A DNA stretch of 64,000 nucleotides from Coraliomargarita sp965656715 (GTDB lineage Bacteria > Verrucomicrobiota > Verrucomicrobiia > Opitutales > Coraliomargaritaceae), in NCBI GenBank assembly GCA_965656715.1, contig CBFHLR010000014.1, positions 1 through 64,000 of the forward strand, given 5' to 3'. This document shows positions 41,711 through 53,871 of this stretch, in pieces (within the stretch, counting starts at the first letter, position 1; each line of letters starts with the position of its first letter). The notes under the pieces were generated by a model. The model saw nothing but the letters and a program-made list of their open reading frames with translations, ran no database searches and had not been told where the DNA came from. The translations under genes were made by a program, and so were the position numbers.

Positions 41711-41730
41711 AGCTAATCCTCGAATTAGCT
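41711..41730 (+). other. Small hairpin after the porin gene
   Basis: AGCTAAT (41711-41717) and ATTAGCT (41724-41730) form a perfect 7-bp stem with a 6-nt loop immediately after the porin stop codon. No T run follows. It could protect the 3' end of the porin mRNA. Confidence 0.4.
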
Positions 41731-41741
41731 AAATGATTTCA

Positions 41742-41768
41742 GGGGCCTCGACCAAAGGTCGAGGCCCC
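41742..41768 (+). terminator. Strong hairpin between porin and BamE-like gene
   Basis: A perfect 12-bp GC-rich stem (41742-41753 with 41757-41768, loop AAA) lies 14 bp before the next start codon. There is no T tract on the + strand, so it is either a factor-assisted terminator, an attenuator or an mRNA-stabilising structure. Confidence 0.6.
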
Positions 41769-41782
41769 CAACTGTCAAAAAA

Positions 41783-42307
41783 ATGAACTACCCAATGACA
41801 CGTTTTATTACAGCCCTTTCAATTTTAACGCTAAGCGTTAGTGCATCTCCGCTCTCTGCTGCGGATTCCGATTACGTGACGCGTGCCGAATATAATGAAT
41901 TGCTGCACCGCTTGGATGCCATGGAGAAGTCGATTGCTTCGTTTCAGTCAGAAGTCGTCGATCAGGCCGCTGAGGTTGCGATCGCAAGTCGTCAGACGAA
42001 TATGGATGCAACAAGCTCTTCAATTATCGATGACGTAGTCAGTGTAATCCATGCGCGCGAGGAAGATGCTTTTTATCCGTGGATGGATGAGGCGAGGTGG
42101 GATCAACTGAATGCAGGGATGAGTGAGGCGCAAGTAATTGAACTTCTCGGCGAGCCTACACTGAAGGACCCATCGATGCATAAAAAGATTGATAATTTCT
42201 ACACTTATCAAGGCCGACGCGTTGCTTCAGGTCAAAAAGTCAAAGGCGTGATTCGGTTCTATCGTGGAAAGGTAAAGAATTTCGATCGCCCTGATTTCTC
42301 TGAATAA
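41783..42307 (+). CDS. Exported protein with coiled coil and BamE/SmpA-like domain
   Basis: This 174-residue protein has a signal peptide (to about 'PLSAA', residue 27). A heptad-like region follows ('YNELLHRLDAMEKSIASFQS'). The C-terminal part, 'WDQLNAGMSEAQVIELLGEP' then 'YTYQGR' and 'GVIRFYRGKVKNF', resembles the SmpA/BamE fold ('l..GMs..qV..llG.P'). BamE-like domains occur in many small envelope proteins, so a role in barrel assembly is not implied. It sits between the porin and urtA and may be co-transcribed with either. Function is unknown. Confidence 0.7.
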   Translation: MNYPMTRFITALSILTLSVSASPLSAADSDYVTRAEYNELLHRLDAMEKSIASFQSEVVDQAAEVAIASRQTNMDATSSSIIDDVVSVIHAREEDAFYPWMDEARWDQLNAGMSEAQVIELLGEPTLKDPSMHKKIDNFYTYQGRRVASGQKVKGVIRFYRGKVKNFDRPDFSE

Positions 42308-42376
42308 GATCCGTGACCATACTTTATTGGGTGCACTGGTAGTGCCCTCTATTAACTAACAACAGAATATATTAGA

Positions 42377-43690
<1,314 letters not shown>

Positions 43691-43732
43691 TCGTTGGATT
43701 TTGTTTTCATATTAAGTAGTAGTTTGTTTGTT

Positions 43733-43770
43733 GGGCTTGCGGGATTGTTCCCGCAAGCCCCCATTTTTTT
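43733..43770 (+). terminator. Terminator between urtA and urtB
   Basis: A perfect 12-bp stem (43733-43744 with 43749-43760, loop TTGT) is followed by CCATTTTTTT. Its position after urtA suggests that the binding protein is made in excess and that only read-through reaches urtB. It also rules out the in-frame start at 43728, which lies at its edge. Confidence 0.92.
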
Positions 43771-43835
43771 GGCGTATGATTTTTTTTCAAAATAATCATA
43801 AGAAGTGCCCGGATCTTGCTAATCGGAGTGAGTCT

Positions 43836-45488
<1,653 letters not shown>

Positions 45489-45508
45489 TTCAACGGCTTT
45501 GTTTAAGT

Positions 45509-46618
45509 ATGCTTTCTAGAGATAATAAAAAAGAGATCGGCATCTTTGGCCTTGTCGCGGCCGTGCTGATGATGGTGCCCATGCTGAATGCCTGGGGGCC
45601 GGAGTCTGGCTTGATGGCTGTCAGTCCGTTCCAGGTATCCTTGTGGGGCAAGTATCTGACCTACGCGATTTTGGCCATGAGCTTGAACTTGCTTTGGGGC
45701 TATACGGGTCTGCTCTGTCTGTGCCAGAGTTTGTTCTTCGCCTTGGGTGGCTATATGATGGGGATGTATCTGATGTTGATGATCGGTGAGCGTGGAGCCT
45801 ATGGCAGTGTGCTGCCTGACTTCATGGTCTTCCTCGGATATCAGGAGCTGCCCATTCACTGGAAACCGTTTTACAACTTCTGGTTTGCGAGTGGGGCGGT
45901 GCTGTGGGTGCCTGGACTGGTGGCCTTGATTTTCGGCTTTCTCGCGTTCCGTTCCCGCATCAAGGGAGTGTATTTTTCGATCCTGACTCAGGCGCTGACG
46001 TATGCCTGCTGCCTCTTGTTCTTTCGTAATGATTTCACCTTCGGTGGGAACAACGGCTTTACGGATTTCAAAGACATCCTTGGGATGGATCTGAATGCGG
46101 CGAGCACGACCCGCTATCTGTATATCGCGACTGCGCTCTTGTTGCTACTGACCTATGTCATCACCTCTGGCTTGCTGGCATCGAAGTTGGGCAAAGTGCA
46201 ACAGGCGATTCGCGACTCGGAAAACCGTGTGCTGTTTTCCGGTTATTCGACCACGAGTTTCAAACTGATGATTTTTGTGCTTTCAGCGATGATCGCTGGG
46301 GCGGCAGGTGCGCTGTATGTGCCGCAAGTCGGTGGCATTAATCCGAGCGCGATGGAAGCCGCGAAGTCGCTTGAAGTGGTCGTGTGGGTCGCCGTCGGTG
46401 GGCGTGGCACGAAATGGGGCCCGGTAATTGGTGCGGTCTTGGTCAACTTACTCAAGAGTTACACCACGCAGGCGTTTCCGGACTACTGGTTAATTATAAT
46501 GGGCGGACTGTTTGTCTTTGTCGTGCTATTGATGCCGGACGGATTGGTCGGCGTCTTTAAGCAGGCGAAGAGCTGGCTGGCTCAAAAGCGCTCACTTCAA
46601 ACGGAGGCAACAGCTTAA
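45509..46618 (+). CDS. urtC: Urea ABC transporter permease UrtC
   Basis: A 369-residue LivM-type membrane protein with about ten hydrophobic segments. Typical stretches are 'SLNLLWGYTGLLCLCQSLFF', 'FRSRIKGVYFSILTQALTYA', 'NNGFTDFKDILG' and 'LEVVVWVAVGGRGTKWGPVI', with 'AIRDSENRVLFSGYST' matching the ATPase-coupling region. It forms the second half of the transmembrane channel with UrtB. The stop lies 4 bp before the urtD start, consistent with translational coupling. Confidence 0.96.
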   Translation: MLSRDNKKEIGIFGLVAAVLMMVPMLNAWGPESGLMAVSPFQVSLWGKYLTYAILAMSLNLLWGYTGLLCLCQSLFFALGGYMMGMYLMLMIGERGAYGSVLPDFMVFLGYQELPIHWKPFYNFWFASGAVLWVPGLVALIFGFLAFRSRIKGVYFSILTQALTYACCLLFFRNDFTFGGNNGFTDFKDILGMDLNAASTTRYLYIATALLLLLTYVITSGLLASKLGKVQQAIRDSENRVLFSGYSTTSFKLMIFVLSAMIAGAAGALYVPQVGGINPSAMEAAKSLEVVVWVAVGGRGTKWGPVIGAVLVNLLKSYTTQAFPDYWLIIMGGLFVFVVLLMPDGLVGVFKQAKSWLAQKRSLQTEATA

Positions 46619-46622
46619 GGCG

Positions 46623-47432
46623 ATGGCAGGAATACATCACGAACCACTTTACCGCGATACGCCACTGATACTTTCGGTGTCGGGTGTCGATAAATCCTTT
46701 GATGGCTTTAAGGCGATCAATGATCTTAATTTCTATCTGGAAGAGGGTGAGTTGCGGACGATCATCGGTCCGAATGGTGCGGGGAAGAGCACGTTTATGG
46801 ATATCATCACCGGGCGCACGATTCCTGATACCGGATCGGTGACCTTCCACGGCAAAGACGGTCACGATATCAATCTCGCCAAGATGCGTGAGTTTGAGAT
46901 CAACCGCCTCGGGATCGGTCGTAAGTTTCAGACGCCCAGTGTCTACAAGTCACACACGGTGTATGATAACTTGGTGCTTTCGCTCAATCATGATCGAGGT
47001 GTGTTTAAGACTCTCTTCTACAAGGAGAGTGCCGAAGACAAAGAGCGGATCATGGAGGTGCTCAAAACGATACGGCTTGAATCGCGTGTCAATGATTTGG
47101 CCGGCATGTTGTCGCACGGCCAAAAGCAATGGCTGGAGATCGGTATGCTGCTTGCCCAGGATCCGAGTATTTTGCTGATCGATGAGCCAGCCGCCGGGAT
47201 GAGCGACGAAGAGACGGAGCGAACCGGTGAGTTGCTGCTGAGCCTAGAGAAGAAGCACAGCCTGATTGTCATTGAACACGACATGGAGTTTATCCGTCAA
47301 ATCGCGCGTAAAGTTACGGTGCTACACCAGGGGCATGTTCTGAAGGAGGGCAACTTTGAGAGTGTGAAGTCCGATCCGGAAGTGATCGAGGTCTACCTCG
47401 GCCGTCAGGGGAAGAAGGATGCAAACAACTAG
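46623..47432 (+). CDS. urtD: Urea ABC transporter ATP-binding protein UrtD
   Basis: A 269-residue LivG-type ATPase. The Walker A motif GPNGAGKST is at residues 49-57, the signature is 'LSHGQKQWLEIGMLLAQDP' (the LSHGQ variant usual for UrtD), and Walker B is 'ILLIDEPAAGMSDEE'. The H-loop is in 'LIVIEHDMEFI'. It powers urea import together with UrtE. Confidence 0.97.
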   Translation: MAGIHHEPLYRDTPLILSVSGVDKSFDGFKAINDLNFYLEEGELRTIIGPNGAGKSTFMDIITGRTIPDTGSVTFHGKDGHDINLAKMREFEINRLGIGRKFQTPSVYKSHTVYDNLVLSLNHDRGVFKTLFYKESAEDKERIMEVLKTIRLESRVNDLAGMLSHGQKQWLEIGMLLAQDPSILLIDEPAAGMSDEETERTGELLLSLEKKHSLIVIEHDMEFIRQIARKVTVLHQGHVLKEGNFESVKSDPEVIEVYLGRQGKKDANN

Positions 47433-47442
47433 TAGACGAACT

Positions 47443-48174
47443 ATGATTTCAGAAGCCGAAACACCCCCCGCAGATACATTGCTTGCGGTGGACGCCCTCA
47501 AAGCAAGTTACGATGAGTCGATCATATTGCGTGGTATCGATATGGTCGTGCCGCCAAATTCAGTGGTTGCTTTGCTGGGACGCAATGGCGTGGGTAAGAC
47601 CTCGCTCTTGCGCAGTATCATGGGGCTGATGCCCAAAACTGAGGGCACGATTCGCTTTGAGGGGCAGCCGATTCACGAGCTACGCACCGATCAGAGAGCC
47701 CGGCTTGGTCTCGGATACGTGCCTCAGGGGCGCGACATCTTTCCTAATCTGACGGTGCAGGAAAACTTGGAGGTCAGTTTGAGTATTTCAGGCGCGGCAG
47801 GCAAAGAGCGTCTGGAGGAAGTCTATGAGCTGTTCCCCGTGATTAAGGATATGCTTGGCCGTAAGGGAGGTGTGTTGTCGGGCGGTCAACAGCAGCAGCT
47901 TGCAATTGGGCGGGCGCTTTTGACCAATCCGAAGCTTTTGATTCTCGATGAGCCGACCGAAGGGATTCAACCGTCCATTATTGACCAGATTGAAGATGCG
48001 ATTCACCTGCTCAAGAAACAGGGCAACTTGAGTATCATTCTTGTTGAGCAATACCTCGATTTCGCAAAGGCTGCGAGTGATACGTTCTACATCTTAGACC
48101 GTGGCAGTGTCGTCCTTGCTGGTGAGTCGGATGAACTCACTCCTGAAGTTATTGAAAAACACCTGACCGTATAG
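47443..48174 (+). CDS. urtE: Urea ABC transporter ATP-binding protein UrtE
   Basis: A LivF-type ATPase of 243 residues from the ATG at 47443. An upstream in-frame ATG at 47419 would overlap urtD by 14 bp and has its purine-rich stretch too close to the codon, though it cannot be excluded. Walker A is 'GRNGVGKTS', the signature 'LSGGQQQQLAIGRALL' and Walker B 'LLILDEPTEGIQPS'. 'TEGIQPSII' is characteristic of UrtE. The stop lies 6 bp before ureA, linking transporter and enzyme genes. Confidence 0.95.
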   Translation: MISEAETPPADTLLAVDALKASYDESIILRGIDMVVPPNSVVALLGRNGVGKTSLLRSIMGLMPKTEGTIRFEGQPIHELRTDQRARLGLGYVPQGRDIFPNLTVQENLEVSLSISGAAGKERLEEVYELFPVIKDMLGRKGGVLSGGQQQQLAIGRALLTNPKLLILDEPTEGIQPSIIDQIEDAIHLLKKQGNLSIILVEQYLDFAKAASDTFYILDRGSVVLAGESDELTPEVIEKHLTV

Positions 48175-48180
48175 AGTCCC

Positions 48181-48483
48181 ATGCACTTAACACCCCGAGA
48201 ACAGGAAAAGCTGATGGTCGTCGTGGCCGCGGATCTCGCGCGCCGTCGACAGGGCCGTGGGCTCAAGTTAAACTATCCTGAATCCATCGCCATTATTACG
48301 TATGAAATCCTTGAAGGCATCCGTGATGGTAAGAGCGTTGCCGACCTGATGAGCTTTGGCACCACCATCCTTAAGCGCGAGGATGTGATGGAAGGCGTCC
48401 CGGAGATGATTCACGAAGTGCAGGTTGAGGGGACCTTCCCCGATGGCACGAAACTGGTAACCGTTCACAACCCCATCCGATGA
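48181..48483 (+). CDS. ureA: Urease subunit gamma
   Basis: A 100-residue protein of standard length, starting 'MHLTPREQEKLMVVVAADLA' and containing 'LNYPESIAIITYEILEGIRDG' and 'VPEMIHEVQVEGTFPDGTKL'. It is the smallest subunit of the nickel urease that hydrolyses urea to ammonia and carbamate. The last 4 bases overlap ureB (ATGA), indicating translational coupling. Confidence 0.98.
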   Translation: MHLTPREQEKLMVVVAADLARRRQGRGLKLNYPESIAIITYEILEGIRDGKSVADLMSFGTTILKREDVMEGVPEMIHEVQVEGTFPDGTKLVTVHNPIR

Positions 48484-48794
48484 TTCCCGGCGAATATAAA
48501 TACTCCGACCCTGATGAAATTCTGATTGGGAACTCTGGATTAGAAACCACCTGTATCGAAGTTTCGAATACCGGAGACCGCCCCGTGCAAGTGGGCAGTC
48601 ATTATCACTTCTATGAAGTCAACGGGGCGCTCGAGTTTGATCGCGAAGCCACGAAGGGCTTTCGTCTGAATATCGCCGCGGGCACTGCGGTTCGTTTTGA
48701 ACCGGGCGACATCCGTGAGGTTGAGTTGGTTGCGCTGGCAGGTGAGCGCAAAGTCTATGGCTTGAAGAACGAGGTGGATGCACCGCTGGATTAA
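48480..48794 (+). CDS. ureB: Urease subunit beta
   Basis: A 104-residue UreB. Recognisable segments are 'MIPGEYKYSDPDEILIG', 'NTGDRPVQVGSHYHFYEVN' and 'RFEPGDIREVELVALAGERK'. It overlaps ureA by 4 bp. A strong GGAGG ribosome-binding site for ureC follows its stop. Confidence 0.98.
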   Translation: MIPGEYKYSDPDEILIGNSGLETTCIEVSNTGDRPVQVGSHYHFYEVNGALEFDREATKGFRLNIAAGTAVRFEPGDIREVELVALAGERKVYGLKNEVDAPLD

Positions 48795-48812
48795 CCACTG
48801 GAGGATGTTGAA

Positions 48813-50546
48813 ATGAGTCTTGAAATTACACGTCGACAATACGCCGAGATGTTTGGCCCCACGGTGGGGGTTCAGGTGCGTCTCGCGGATACCGAGCTTT
48901 TTATTGAAGTTGAGAAAGACCTGATCGCGGAAGCTGGAGGCTATGGCAACGAGGTAAAGTTTGGCGGGGGCAAAGTGATTCGTGATGGCATGGGGCAGTC
49001 GCCGCTTGCAACTGATGAGGAGTGCCTCGACCTGGTCCTGACCAATGCTACGATCATTGATCCGGTTCTGGGTATTATTAAAGCCGACATCGGAGTGAAA
49101 GCTGGCCGCATCGCGGGGATTGGCCATGCGGGTAATCCCTTGATTCAGTCGGGTGTTTCCGAAGGCATGGTGATCGGTGCGGGCACCGAGGTGATTGCAG
49201 CAGAGGGGCACATTGTGACCCCAGGCGGGTTTGATTCACACATTCACTTTATTTGTCCGCAGCAGATCAACGAGGCGCTCTCAAGTGGGGTGACCACCAT
49301 GACGGGCGGTGGCACTGGACCCGCGACTGGAACGAATGCGACGACCTGCACGCCGGGCAAATGGAACATTCACAAAATGCTGGAAGCAGCGGAAGCCTTT
49401 CCGATGAATCTTGGTTTTATGGGCAAGGGGAACGCGTCCAACTTCGATGCGCTGCGTGAGCAGGTCGATGCAGGTGCGATGGGCCTCAAGCTTCACGAAG
49501 ACTGGGGCACGACACCGAGTGCAATTGATCACTGTTTGACGGTCGCGGATGAGTTGGATGTTCAGGTCGCGATCCATACCGATACCCTCAACGAGTCTGG
49601 ATTTGTCGAAACAACCATTGGCGCGTTTAAAGACCGGGTCATTCACACCTTCCACTCCGAAGGTGCGGGTGGCGGACATGCTCCAGATATCATGAAGGTC
49701 TGCAGCTTGCCGAATGTGTTGCCGTCGTCGACTAATCCGACGCGTCCGTTCACGGTGAACACCATTGATGAGCACCTCGACATGCTGATGGTCTGCCACC
49801 ACCTCGATTCGAAGATTCCTGAGGACGTGGCTTTTGCGGAGTCGCGCATCCGTCCGCAGACGATTGCGGCGGAAGACATTTTACATGACCGCGGCGCAAT
49901 CTCGATTATGTCGAGTGATAGCCAGGCAATGGGGCGTGTGGGAGAAGTTATCATTCGCACCTGGCAGACCGCTGACAAAATGAAGAAGCAGTTTGGTAAG
50001 TTGGAGTCTGAGGAGCATCCGGCAGCCGACAATTTCCGCGTGCTGCGCTATGTGGCAAAGTATACCATTAACCCCGCGATTGCCTGTGGCTGTGCCGCGG
50101 ATGTGGGCAGTCTCGAAGTGGGCAAGCTGGCGGACATTGTGTTGTTCAAACCGGCACTGTTTGGGGTGAAGCCCGAGCTGGTGCTCAAGGGAGGGATGAT
50201 TGCGATGGCCAATATGGGTGACCCGAATGCGTCGATTCCAACGCCGCAGCCGATGTATTACCGTCCGCAGTTTGCATCCTTTGGCAAAGCCTTGGAGCAG
50301 ACCAGCATCACATTCGTCAGCCAGTCGGCGATCGACAAGGGAGTTGGAGAGGAGCTGGGCTTGAAGAAGGCGCTGCGCCCCGTGGCTAATACGCGCAACA
50401 TTTCCAAGCGCGACATGGTGTTGAATGATGCGATGCCGGAGATCGAAATTGATCCGGAGACCTACACGGTGACAGCCGATGGCGAAGTGCTCACTTGTGA
50501 ACCTGCGGAGAGCTTGCCAATGGCTCAACGCTACTTTCTGTTCTAG
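48813..50546 (+). CDS. ureC: Urease subunit alpha (catalytic)
   Basis: A 577-residue catalytic subunit. All dinickel ligands are visible: H143 and H145 ('DSHIHF'), carbamylated K226 ('GLKLHEDWG'), H255 ('AIHTDTLNE'), H281 ('FHSEGAGGGHAPD') and D369 ('MSSDSQAMGR'). The mobile-flap Cys-His pair is C328-H329 ('MVCHHLD'). The enzyme should therefore be active. It is preceded by a strong GGAGG ribosome-binding site (48800-48804) 8 bases from the ATG. Confidence 0.99.
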   Translation: MSLEITRRQYAEMFGPTVGVQVRLADTELFIEVEKDLIAEAGGYGNEVKFGGGKVIRDGMGQSPLATDEECLDLVLTNATIIDPVLGIIKADIGVKAGRIAGIGHAGNPLIQSGVSEGMVIGAGTEVIAAEGHIVTPGGFDSHIHFICPQQINEALSSGVTTMTGGGTGPATGTNATTCTPGKWNIHKMLEAAEAFPMNLGFMGKGNASNFDALREQVDAGAMGLKLHEDWGTTPSAIDHCLTVADELDVQVAIHTDTLNESGFVETTIGAFKDRVIHTFHSEGAGGGHAPDIMKVCSLPNVLPSSTNPTRPFTVNTIDEHLDMLMVCHHLDSKIPEDVAFAESRIRPQTIAAEDILHDRGAISIMSSDSQAMGRVGEVIIRTWQTADKMKKQFGKLESEEHPAADNFRVLRYVAKYTINPAIACGCAADVGSLEVGKLADIVLFKPALFGVKPELVLKGGMIAMANMGDPNASIPTPQPMYYRPQFASFGKALEQTSITFVSQSAIDKGVGEELGLKKALRPVANTRNISKRDMVLNDAMPEIEIDPETYTVTADGEVLTCEPAESLPMAQRYFLF

Positions 50547-50548
50547 TC

Positions 50549-51004
50549 ATGCAGCTGATTACAGAAAAACTTCCAGGCCCGCCTGACGACTTAGAGATTA
50601 TTACGATTCAGGTGGATCGTCACAAGTTGGCGCGTCGTCGCTGGCGTGGTGAGGCCGCTGACGGGGCGGACTTCGGCTTCGATGTGAATGAGGCCTTGGG
50701 GCATGGAGATTGTATCCATGCGACGGATACGAAAGCGTATGTGATCGAGCAGAGTCCTGAGGCCTGCTTCCTTGTTCCCATCGGCGAGGCCAAGCAGGCC
50801 GCATGGCTTGGCTGGATGATTGGTAATCTGCATTTCAAGGCCGCATTCACCGAAGCAGGTGTGCTGGTTCAGGATGATCTCGCGGTTCAACAAATGCTCG
50901 ATCGTGAGCATATTCACTATCACCGGGTTGAGCAGGTGTTCCAGCCTGCCAAGCAGGGCGGACATTCGCACGATCACGATCATAGTCACAGCCATTCTCA
51001 CTGA
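50549..51004 (+). CDS. ureE: Urease accessory protein UreE (nickel metallochaperone)
   Basis: The 151-residue protein begins 2 bp after ureC. The conserved metal-site His is H95 in 'GWMIGNLHFKAAF'. The C terminus is a histidine-rich tail 'GGHSHDHDHSHSHSH', as in K. aerogenes UreE, able to hold several Ni2+ ions. It delivers nickel to the UreDFG-apourease complex. Confidence 0.96.
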   Translation: MQLITEKLPGPPDDLEIITIQVDRHKLARRRWRGEAADGADFGFDVNEALGHGDCIHATDTKAYVIEQSPEACFLVPIGEAKQAAWLGWMIGNLHFKAAFTEAGVLVQDDLAVQQMLDREHIHYHRVEQVFQPAKQGGHSHDHDHSHSHSH

Positions 51005-51007
51005 TTG

Positions 51008-51715
51008 ATGTTGGATGTAGAGCAGTCTGCGGATTGGGTGCCTGCATTGTTGCAGGTTTCTGATCCCTTGTTCCCAACGGGTGCCTATGCGCATTCAATG
51101 GGCTTGGAGCAGTGGGCTGCGACCTGTGATTACCGCTCGGCTGACGATTTGATTGAGTTTTTTGATCACCATGCTGGTCCTGCACTTGCGCGTTTGGAGC
51201 TGCCTTATTTGCGCTACGCAGGCGAAGTGTTGCGAGCGGATGAGTTGGCGGAACTCTTTGAACTTGAAGCTGAGATTGATGCGTGGAAGTGGGCGAGTGA
51301 AATTCGCGAAGCAAGCATGGCTCAGGGGCGTGGTCGTTTGCGCTTGTTGAAAAAGCTGTGGGCGGGCTCTGAGCATATTACTGCATATTCGTCAGCCTAT
51401 GCGGAAGGGCTGGTTCGCGGCCACCATCTGGTGGTGAGTGCCTTGCAGTTCGAGCGCTTGTCGGTGCCCGAACAGGCTGCGCTGATGACCTATGGTTACC
51501 AGAGTTTGGCCAATTTTGTTTCGGCATCGGTAAAGCTTTTGCGCATCAGCCCTGAGGCGGCGCAGCAGGCATTGCACCATGGACTGGAAAGGCTGCCCGC
51601 TTGGGTTGCCGAATCTCGCTCAATTGAACGGGAGGCTGCGGGCTGGTTTGCGCCCGGTTATGATATTGCCTGTGCGCGCCATGCGACTGCCTTCTCACGA
51701 CTTTTTATTTCTTAG
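51008..51715 (+). CDS. ureF: Urease accessory protein UreF
   Basis: UreF of 235 residues. The ATG at 51008 follows the ureE stop; a TTG one codon earlier is also possible. Family features are 'LLQVSDPLFPTGAYAHSMGLE' near the N terminus and the all-helical composition. It gates the GTPase activity of UreG in the activation complex. Confidence 0.94.
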   Translation: MLDVEQSADWVPALLQVSDPLFPTGAYAHSMGLEQWAATCDYRSADDLIEFFDHHAGPALARLELPYLRYAGEVLRADELAELFELEAEIDAWKWASEIREASMAQGRGRLRLLKKLWAGSEHITAYSSAYAEGLVRGHHLVVSALQFERLSVPEQAALMTYGYQSLANFVSASVKLLRISPEAAQQALHHGLERLPAWVAESRSIEREAAGWFAPGYDIACARHATAFSRLFIS

Positions 51716-51721
51716 ATACTT

Positions 51722-52350
<629 letters not shown>

Positions 52351-52351
<1 letters not shown>

Positions 52352-53211
52352 TGGGAGCTGTCGCGACAGATGCGAGCGTGAGTCGTCCAGCCGTATCGGG
52401 TGGTGCACGTTTACGCTATGAACTTACGGACGCGGTCGGCACTCGCTTGAAGGAGCAGTGGGTGCGCCCTCCCTTGCATTTAACCAAGGCCTACCACGAG
52501 GCTGATTGGGCGGTGAGTATTTTGACGAGTCCGACGGCAGGCTTGCTCGATGGAGACGTGTTGAAAGTGGAGGCAACGGTGGCCGCGGGGGCAAAGGCGG
52601 CGCTGATTAGTCCTGCGGCATGTCGCGTGCACACCATGGAGCAGGGGCATGCGAGCGTTGAGCAGAGCTACCGAGTTGAGTCGGGTGCTGTTTTGGATGT
52701 TTGGCCAGCGCCGATGGTGTTGCAGAAGGATGCCTCTTTGAGGCAGAGCACCCGTTTGGATGTGGCTGCGGATGCTACCGTGCTGTTGTGTGAAACGGTC
52801 AGCCCGGGGCGGGCTGCCTACGGGGAGCGCTTTGAGTTCCGCGAATGGCGCTCTCGGCTTCGTGTATACCGAGAGGGGCAGTTGCTAGCCTATGAGAATT
52901 TCAGCTGCCAGCCTGAGCGAGGTGACTTGGCTGACTGGCGAGCGCTGTATCCAGACGGAAATTACGCGAGTTTCTACTATCTCACGTCGGAGCCCTTGGG
53001 TGAGTTGGTGCAAGCGCTGCATGATTTGGAAACGCCCGGTGCCAGTATCGGTGCGAGCCCACTACGCGAAGGTGGACTCGGAATTAAAATTTTAGCGGCC
53101 GATGGCATCCAGTTGCGCAAGGCGGTGTTTCTGGTCCGCGGTCACTTGATCTCGCATTCCAAGCAGGCCTTTCCTTCGGCGCTCAAGCGCGCGCAAACCT
53201 TTTTTCATTAG
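52351..53211 (+). CDS. ureD: Urease accessory protein UreD
   Basis: From the ATG at 52351 (TAATG overlap with ureG) the protein has 286 residues; a longer in-frame start within ureG is less likely. Family stretches are 'LTSPTAGLLDGDVLKVEATV', 'YRVESGAVLDVWPAPMVLQK' and 'CETVSPGRAAYGERFEFREW'. UreD is the scaffold that binds apourease and recruits UreF and UreG. It closes the ureABCEFGD cluster and converges on def with a 21-bp gap. Confidence 0.95.
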
Positions 53212-53232
53212 GCTCTCTGGGGCTGGCAGGCG

Positions 53233-53820
53233 CTATTTCTTCTTCTGGGCGCGCAGGAAGTCGCGGCTGTTGCGACGGATCTTTTTGATGCGGGTTTCCA
53301 TCTTCTTGAGGTGGCGCTTGTCCATCTTGTCGATGAAGAGCTCGCCGTTGAGGTGGTCGACCTCGTGAAGGATGCAGCGGCCGAGTAGGCCGTCACACTC
53401 GATCTCGTGCGGGTTGCCTTCGACGTCTTGAAACTCGCACTTCACCCCGATTGGGCGATTCACATTGCCGCGGACATCGGGAAAGGAGAGGCAGCCTTCT
53501 TCGTAAACGTCCTCCGTTGGGTCGATGATGGTGACCTTCGGATTCACGATCGCCAGCGGCATGATTAGGTCGAGCGGTGGCTGCTTCTTGTCGTAAAAGT
53601 ATTGAAAGGGCACTTCGGCGCCTTCAGGGGGGCGCACGTCGACCACGCAGAGTTGAATGGCTTGGTCAATTTGTTGTGCGGCGAGTCCGATGCCTTCTTC
53701 GGCATACATGGTTTCAAACATGTCTTCGGCCAGCTGTTTGAGCTCGGCATTGAATTCGGTGACTGGTTCGCCGACTTCGCGGAGGACTGGCTCGCCGTAA
53801 TGAGTGACTCGTAAACGCAT
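53233..53820 (-). CDS. def: Peptide deformylase
   Basis: Removes the formyl group from nascent protein N termini. From the ATG at 53820 it has 195 residues (a GTG eight codons earlier is less likely). The three deformylase motifs are intact: 'GIGLAAQQ', 'EGCLSFP' (metal Cys) and 'HEVDHLNG' (metal His pair and catalytic Glu). The C terminus is basic and ends in 'RAQKKK'. It is monocistronic or follows the SOUL-protein gene on the minus strand. Confidence 0.97.
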   Translation of the reverse strand: MRLRVTHYGEPVLREVGEPVTEFNAELKQLAEDMFETMYAEEGIGLAAQQIDQAIQLCVVDVRPPEGAEVPFQYFYDKKQPPLDLIMPLAIVNPKVTIIDPTEDVYEEGCLSFPDVRGNVNRPIGVKCEFQDVEGNPHEIECDGLLGRCILHEVDHLNGELFIDKMDKRHLKKMETRIKKIRRNSRDFLRAQKKK

Positions 53821-53871
53821 AGGGGCACGTTGGGCGTAACTCACCAGCCTGTAAAGTATTTGCTGTGTGGC

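Noticed and set aside
43728..43835. N-terminal extension of UrtB from an upstream start
   Set aside because: It begins at the edge of the urtA terminator hairpin and puts non-signal-like residues before a clear signal peptide. The ATG at 43836 has a GGAG at proper distance.
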